NCBI GenBank assembly: GCA_963969395.1
Contig: OZ017795.1
Coordinates: forward strand, 7,688,001 to 7,752,000
Direction: 5' to 3'
DNA from: Pseudoscleropodium purum
Lineage: Eukaryota; Streptophyta; Bryopsida; Hypnales; Brachytheciaceae
DNA length: 64,000 bases
Both the position numbers and the translations under genes were made by a program. This document shows, piece by piece, positions 58,546 to 64,000 of this stretch. A model generated the notes under the pieces. It made no database searches. It worked only from the letters and a program-made list of their open reading frames with translations, and had not been told where the DNA came from. Position 1 is the stretch's first letter. Each line of letters begins with the position of its first letter.

Positions 58546-60429
58546 AACAGAGTGAATGAGTGATGGACAGTGAGGCTTGAAATCAGTTATCATGGCCTGT
58601 CCTTCCAGGGTTAATTTCCAATCATACAAACAAATTTCAGTGCGCGAGTCTGAGACTCTGCGTGGTCGCGTCTGGGGTTGGTCTCCCCGCCTGACTACGT
58701 ATACGATTTTATGTAAACCATCATGCCAGACCGCGTTGCAGATAATTAACTTCCAAGGGTTTGCAAACCTAGACTGCCTCAGTGATTGACTAGTATGCAG
58801 TAATAATTGCACGGAGCTACGATAATTTTCTTTTAGAACTTCGGACTTCCCTAACAACGGAATAAATTATAGACTGAGTCAAAGAAAGTAATCGCAGATA
58901 TATGTTAACTAGAACGATACTCACAATCGGGAATGCATGGAAACTGGGGCCAGGTGATTCGAAACTTAGGAAGGTGAGAAGTTAGCTGACACCGTGCATG
59001 AAGACCGGCACAATGTGCTACCAAACTACGTACCACTCAAGCACTCTCCAAGAAAGTGATGAACTCAAGCGCAAGGACTTGAGTACTTGGCCGACAAAGC
59101 AACTTGAATCTACTGCACTCACTCTGTAAAGCAACTGGACACATGGAAGCGTAGCAGAACGACCGGCCAGCTGCTCTCATTTGCTTGTGAGCTAAGAGTA
59201 CTGCAAGCCTGAGTCGTTCAGCGTCAAACCTGTTTTTTTTGCATTGGTCTCTCATAACGTCAATTTCGTTAAATTGGCGGTAATCCATTACTTTGTCACC
59301 TTTCACAGGACGTCTTCAGAAACCAATTCATACCTGTCCTAGATGTTAGACCTATGTGCATGGATGTCACAATTTCTGCTACCGGAATGCCGCCACCTCA
59401 TAAAAATTGACGTTTCATGGTCGATCGAGATCGAAATGACTTTGTCATGGAATCAACAACGACAGCTTACGTACAGCATCAAAGTCCGTAGTTGACGAAG
59501 CTAGCTGGCCTATGCTAAGAATTGTATGATATCGAGGGGCTCATTGAAGCGTGCGGTCACACTGCTGTCACTGTACCACGATCAACTGAAACTAATTTCC
59601 AACCAGCGTTCGAAACACTTCTTGGCCTAGCTCTCGATCATGGCCCACCTCGAAATTAACTAGTCATTGAAGGAAGCGCGCGGTATTGGCACTACTGCGC
59701 TTGGAGCTCCCGTCAGTCTGTCGTGAATACAACTTACAACTGAAATCTTTCTCAGGCAAGAGGATCTGCGATCGAAATACATTGCAACAATGGTAGCATG
59801 AAGTAGACGAGTGCTGAATACTGGAGACTGCGAGCTCTTCACTGTTCAAATCTTGCCGCTTGCAATCTCCTGAACTTAGGCACAAACATCGATCAAGTAC
59901 AGGAAGGACATGCTACAGTTGTGGCATTCAAGCTCGCTCTTCCTCGCTACAACTAGTTCATAGGACTTGTAGAGTGTAAACTTGCCGAAGACTTGAGGTG
60001 TAATATATATTAGTAAACTAGATCTTTAGAAGAATTGTTGACATGGTACAGTCGATCAATTAATCCATCACGAACTTTTACTCCTGTACAGTGAATAATG
60101 ACAACAGCAGACAATGCATTACAATCTTCGTACGTGAGCCTACGATCTGTGTTCGTGCTTCATGATGTGAGCTCTGACTGTTTCCCCATTTGGACTGGGC
60201 CCGGTGTGAGTTCTGATACCTGTAAGATATGCACATTTACAAAGTAACTAGCTCAGTTAGAAGATTTGGAACTGGAGATGATTTCACTGCAAACTGCTGA
60301 GGGCCGGTTCGGTCGCAGGCCCGAATTGGTTCCTGCCAATGGGCTACGGATGACGATGTTAGCCGCCATTTCATTGAATTGGCGCGATTCTGGCGCCAAG
60401 AATTCTGACATGTATGATCTTCACAAAGG
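58546..60429. other. Less AT-rich intergenic DNA, no gene seen
   Basis: Several short frames on both strands (58,516-58,857; 59,037-59,306; 59,660-59,885) lack recognisable domains, consistent start sites or splice-linked partners. No RNA gene recognised. Confidence 0.35.
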
Positions 60430-60545
60430 TCTAGTTTCAAGCCACAAACTAGGACAGGTCTGGATTCATGTCTCAGGGCTAGGCGACGCGTCCTAAAACG
60501 TGCCAAAGCATTTGAATACGGCCACTTTAATGAGATTGTTAAACG
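60430..60545 (+). repeat. Old dispersed repeat (partner at 58.2 kb)
   Basis: Shares the order CTAGGACAGGT, ATGTC, GTCCTAAAACGTGCCAA and AATACGGCCACTTTAATGAG with 58,155-58,260. It overlaps the short frames at 60,237-60,617 and 60,266-60,496, which are therefore repeat sequence. Confidence 0.45.
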
Positions 60546-62156
60546 TTGTTCATGAGAGTTGCGCGAAAATGAAAAAAATACCCCAACCCAGCACGTACCC
60601 ACACATGACCGATACATATAGATGAGGCAAGAAATTCTTAACCCAAGTTCAGTTGAGCTATTCCCTCAGCAAGCAATGAATACCTGGGGATATAATCAGT
60701 ATTGAATTTGGGGCAATTGGTCTCGAGAGCCCCTCCGAACTCAAGCAGCAGTGTTGAGGTCTTGCACAATTGCTGGTAAGTTATCCTTCAATCGTTTCTT
60801 GCCGAAACGGTGCTCACGGCCAGGAGTTGATACAGAAGAATGTAGTCATATAAACCGATTCATGTTCAACCGGCGCAGCCTACCCCAAGTGGCATGGAAA
60901 ACTGAATTTCTGGACCTGAAAAAAACATACATAAGGAGTAACCAAAGAGACTGGAGCTAAATTAGCAGAACCTGCACTCTTGTTAAGGGATTAGAAATGC
61001 ATGTGGCATGGCAGTAATCTGGAGAAGCGCGCATGTATGTATGTAATCCTGAAACAGGCATCCCCGCGCGATCAATTCCGAATCTAGCAATCAAAGCAAT
61101 AAACTCTGGTCGACAGCTAGCAATATATTTGACAAGTACTGACGGTAGGAAAGGGAATTCAGATGGTTGTTTTGCTGGAATTGTACCGAGCGATGGATTG
61201 GCTTCTTTTCAGGTGCTCAGGTGCCGGTGGATTTTGTTGCTTCAGGTCGTAAGCATCTGGATGTTCTAACCAGTCCTTGTCAAACACTGTAACAGCAACA
61301 GATCAGATCAAGGTTTCAAGCATAGACAGTCAGTCTCACAAAGTATTTCATAGCCCAATTGAAGTCGTGATTCGTGAAAGCTTATCATAAGCGAAATAAG
61401 AATAAGAAATTAAATATGCTAAGCTAAGAATTCAATGCATGCTTTTTTGGTAAGTTGGTAGCAAACCTGACCTACCAAACAGCGGTATCTTAAATGAGCC
61501 TTCAATCACCTTGGAATGTTGTTTGTAATGTTTTTCTCTTCAAGCCAAATACTACAGGTAATTCACTAGATTCCAAATTCCTCTAGCATGCATGAAGGCT
61601 ATGTCCTGATCTTACAAGACTTGCCATTCATGATCCATCAAAGGGACAAATGGAGGAGATCCAGACATAGACTCCATGCAACGTTAGAGAAATATGAAGA
61701 CTTAAGAACTCAACACCAAGAAAATCTTCAACACCATTGGTCTGCTTTCTGATTCGGCTCATCTTCCTTGCAATTTCTTGAAAGCTGATCTTTACGGGAA
61801 CAATTTGCAGAGTCCAAGCCAATAATTCTGTCAATAATTCGTGAAGGAAATACACAGACATGCATAGCTAGCGATCCTGGAAAATATTGAACGTGCTTGG
61901 TATTCCAAAGTAGCTTGAAGAACTAGCTTTAGAAACGAGGACCAAGCTCACACTAGCGAGAAGGGACAGCTAGCTGAAAATTCTAGATCCTGATCTCGAA
62001 GTAATGGCCTACTGATGTGAGAAAAATTCAGAGTACCATTGACCTCACACTCTCACGCATAGACGCTGCTAGTGATTTCAGGAGTACGAAGCAACACACT
62101 TTTCTGCACAAATTACAGCCGAGGAACACACAGTAGAACATAGCGCTGCCACATGG
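60546..62156. other. Less AT-rich intergenic DNA, no gene seen
   Basis: Short frames at 60,751-60,960, 61,033-61,269 and 61,628-61,861 have no recognisable content. Ends at the breakpoint of the SF3A1-derived copy. Confidence 0.35.
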
Positions 62157-63390
62157 CTACGACTGACGACGACAAATAATCGCAGAGGGGAAGACGGAGG
62201 AGCAATTGCAAGTTTGCAACCCGAGGAGGACGAGGAAGAGGCCCTCAATGAGGATCGTGACGAACTGGAAGCGCCCGGACGAGCGTCTGCGCGCAACAAG
62301 CGGAGAAGGACGCCGCATCCAAGATGGTGAAATCACCCATCACGGGTGACGTGAGCTCAGATCATTTCAGTGAACGAGCTCGAGATAGCGGAGCACATGC
62401 ACATCTCGTTGATTAATCCGAGGTACAAGGAACAGAAGCAGCGCATGATGGCCGAGTCGCGGGATACCACTCTGGCTCCAGAGGATGAGCTTTCACGGAA
62501 CATTAACTATGGGACAGGTGCAAACTCGATCGACCGGACATTTTCGGAACCACAGAGGAGGAGGTTTCGAACACCGTGATGACGGAGATCGAGGTGAAGA
62601 AAGATGAGCCCAAGCAAGTGATTTGAATCGGTCAGACAGATAGTATTTATTGGGCGCACCGCCACTCAATGCAAGGCATGGCTCTTAAAAGGTGGGCGGT
62701 ACAACAGTTTGTTACTAACTCGTCTTTGAAATGATTTCTGTTATTGTTTGGACTTAATGAATAGCTCCAACCTTGAATACGCGAAAGTTACTGTGGTGTA
62801 ACTTCCGTATTTCGTTAGGATCTGCGTCCTTACCTAGCTGCAATATCACAATATGGAAGTTGTTGTACACAACCGAAAATCTGCATCCTTACTTAGCTTT
62901 TACGGTGGTGTAACTTCTCTTTCGTAAAAATCTGCATCCTTACCTAGTTTTTGTAAGCGCCTGGTTTTCTTTGATGGTGAGCAGATTCGATGACAAGGCA
63001 TGTCACCCTAAACACTGATTTGGCAGTGATGAGTGCCGTTTTTTCCAGGTTGAAGATATTAGAGTGTGCAACTTTAGAAAGCATGCAGCGGTTCATACCC
63101 CCAGAGTTGAGACAGAATCTGAAAGCAGCAGAGCTCAGGATAAGTTGTCGAATTCAGATCTGTTGCGATTTTAGCCAGATAGCCGCCAGGGTCGCTTTGA
63201 TGAATAATATATCACCAGCAATTGAAATTGAAAAATATGGTTTGCCTCCAATTTTGGAATTAGTTTTTTATACTGTGTTTGGAATTAAAACTGCAATATG
63301 CATCGCAGTTTCTGTGGGTTCGAAATTATTTGCCTACGCGTATACGTTGGGTTTCCAAAGTCTTCAACCCGGTCTTCAAATTACGACTGA
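62157..63390 (+). pseudogene. Truncated SF3A1 pseudogene fused to its own 3' flank
   Basis: 62,160-62,693 copies SF3A1 exon 1 from about 47,926 to 48,402, the acidic/PRP21 part of the protein (residues about 360-514). At CATGGCTC the copy jumps to TTAAAAGGTGGG, which in the parent follows the stop codon, and continues to about 63,390 (parent 50,400). Frameshifting insertions (for example AGTTTGC near 62,211 and CGTGAG near 62,349) and a stop where the parent has TGG (TGA near 62,625) destroy the frame. A second gap of about 75 bp sits in the flank at about 63,109. The promoter, first exon start, intron and ubiquitin-like domain are absent. It lies in the same orientation about 14 kb downstream of the parent. 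The frames at 62,370-62,579 and 62,990-63,457 are relics. Confidence 0.93.
62775..62960 (+). repeat. Local triplication within the pseudogene flank
   Basis: ATCTGC(G/A)TCCTTAC(C/T)TAG occurs three times (about 62,819, 62,879 and 62,930), and GGTGTAACTTC precedes it in two cases. The parent flank has only diverged single forms of each piece, near 49,810 and 49,900. Indicates local expansion in the copy after duplication. Confidence 0.7.
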
Positions 63391-64000
63391 TCGATTGATT
63401 GTTTCGGAGGCCCTGACTTACCCTACAATCGCACAATTTCAGCTATTATTTGCATAATAGCAACCTTGAAATCCCCATTGAGGTCAGAAAGAAAGGGAAT
63501 ATGAAAACAGGTGCAGGAAGTCAAAAGTTTATGAAAGTACTTAAGCCTGTAAGGATGGGCTGGTCACAGTGCAAATCATGCTTTTTGTAAAGTGTGAATC
63601 ATCTCTTTAGAAAAATCAGAAGTACTCACTGGAGGTCAAACAATTATGCAAGACCTTCCCTTTTTGCACAAAATTCAAAGATGAACGTATGCACTTTTGT
63701 CTTATATAGAAAGATTCTTTTAATTAATCATTCATCAAACCACTCTATATTGCATGATGCAGGGTCCTTATATGATTAGATTAAAGTTGGTCTAAGGTAG
63801 TTGCAAGAAACACCTATTGTTTTTGACATTGGAATTTTATGACTTTTGAAATAAAATTTTTAAAAATAAAATAAAATATGAATAATTTGTAAAGCATTCA
63901 AAATAGTGTACTTGTGAAAATTTTATCTTTAAAATTTATGCACAACAAAAGAATAACAATTGAAAAATGTAAGAAAATATATACTTTTGAATTTGATTTT
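63391..64000. other. Intergenic DNA to window end, no gene seen
   Basis: Turns AT-rich from about 63,780. The frame at 63,594-63,779 has no recognisable content. No poly(A) tract marks the end of the SF3A1-derived copy here. Confidence 0.45.

Noticed and set aside
62990..63457. 155-aa plus-strand frame near the window end
   Set aside because: It lies in the duplicated 3' flank of SF3A1. The parent sequence has stops in the same frame, so it is not a conserved protein.

Overview
This is nuclear DNA from a land plant, most likely a gymnosperm and perhaps a conifer. The grounds are one spliced housekeeping gene with a plant-type protein, very low gene density, AT-rich decayed repeats, several families of plant transposons, and a broken ORF (10.3-11.8 kb, minus strand) that resembles a repeat-associated ORF I remember from conifer genome drafts. 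The species assignment is inference. No operons, rRNA genes, convincing tRNA genes or CRISPR arrays were seen.

Layout. 0-8 kb: AT-rich repeats, a 218-bp foldback element with CACTA-like ends (7258-7475) and one copy of a dispersed repeat whose inverted partner lies at 39 kb. 8-14 kb: remains of long retroelement-like ORFs. 14-22.4 kb: decayed LTR-like direct repeats, purine-rich DNA and a tandem repeat of about 120 bp. 23,236-25,647: a non-autonomous CACTA (En/Spm) element with matching ACA target duplications. 27.9-32.8 kb: a decayed PIF/Harbinger transposase facing a decayed coiled-coil ORF, with a Stowaway-like MITE (29,833-30,545) between them. 32.8-46.4 kb: intergenic DNA with a second CACTA element (40,120-41,226, AAG duplications) holding a 144-bp-arm palindrome, and two further inverted-repeat elements.

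The only intact gene is at 46,860-49,592: SF3A1, the largest subunit of the SF3a complex of the U2 snRNP. It has two coding exons (799 aa) and three telo-box motifs upstream. Downstream, the composition becomes less AT-rich in much of 52.5-62 kb, where no gene was recognised. That stretch contains a GC-rich hAT-type MITE (55,493-55,811, 8-bp duplications) and a 48-bp minisatellite. At 62.16-63.39 kb lies a broken direct-orientation copy of part of SF3A1 fused to its own 3' flank. Exactly 1,300 bp relative to the parent is missing at a GCTC microhomology.

The window is therefore one housekeeping gene plus a record of transposition, segmental duplication and decay. I did not find a convincing new multi-gene system. 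The most distinctive structures are the SF3A1 pseudogene junction, the palindrome inside the second CACTA element, the GC-rich hAT MITE and the minisatellite open on both strands.
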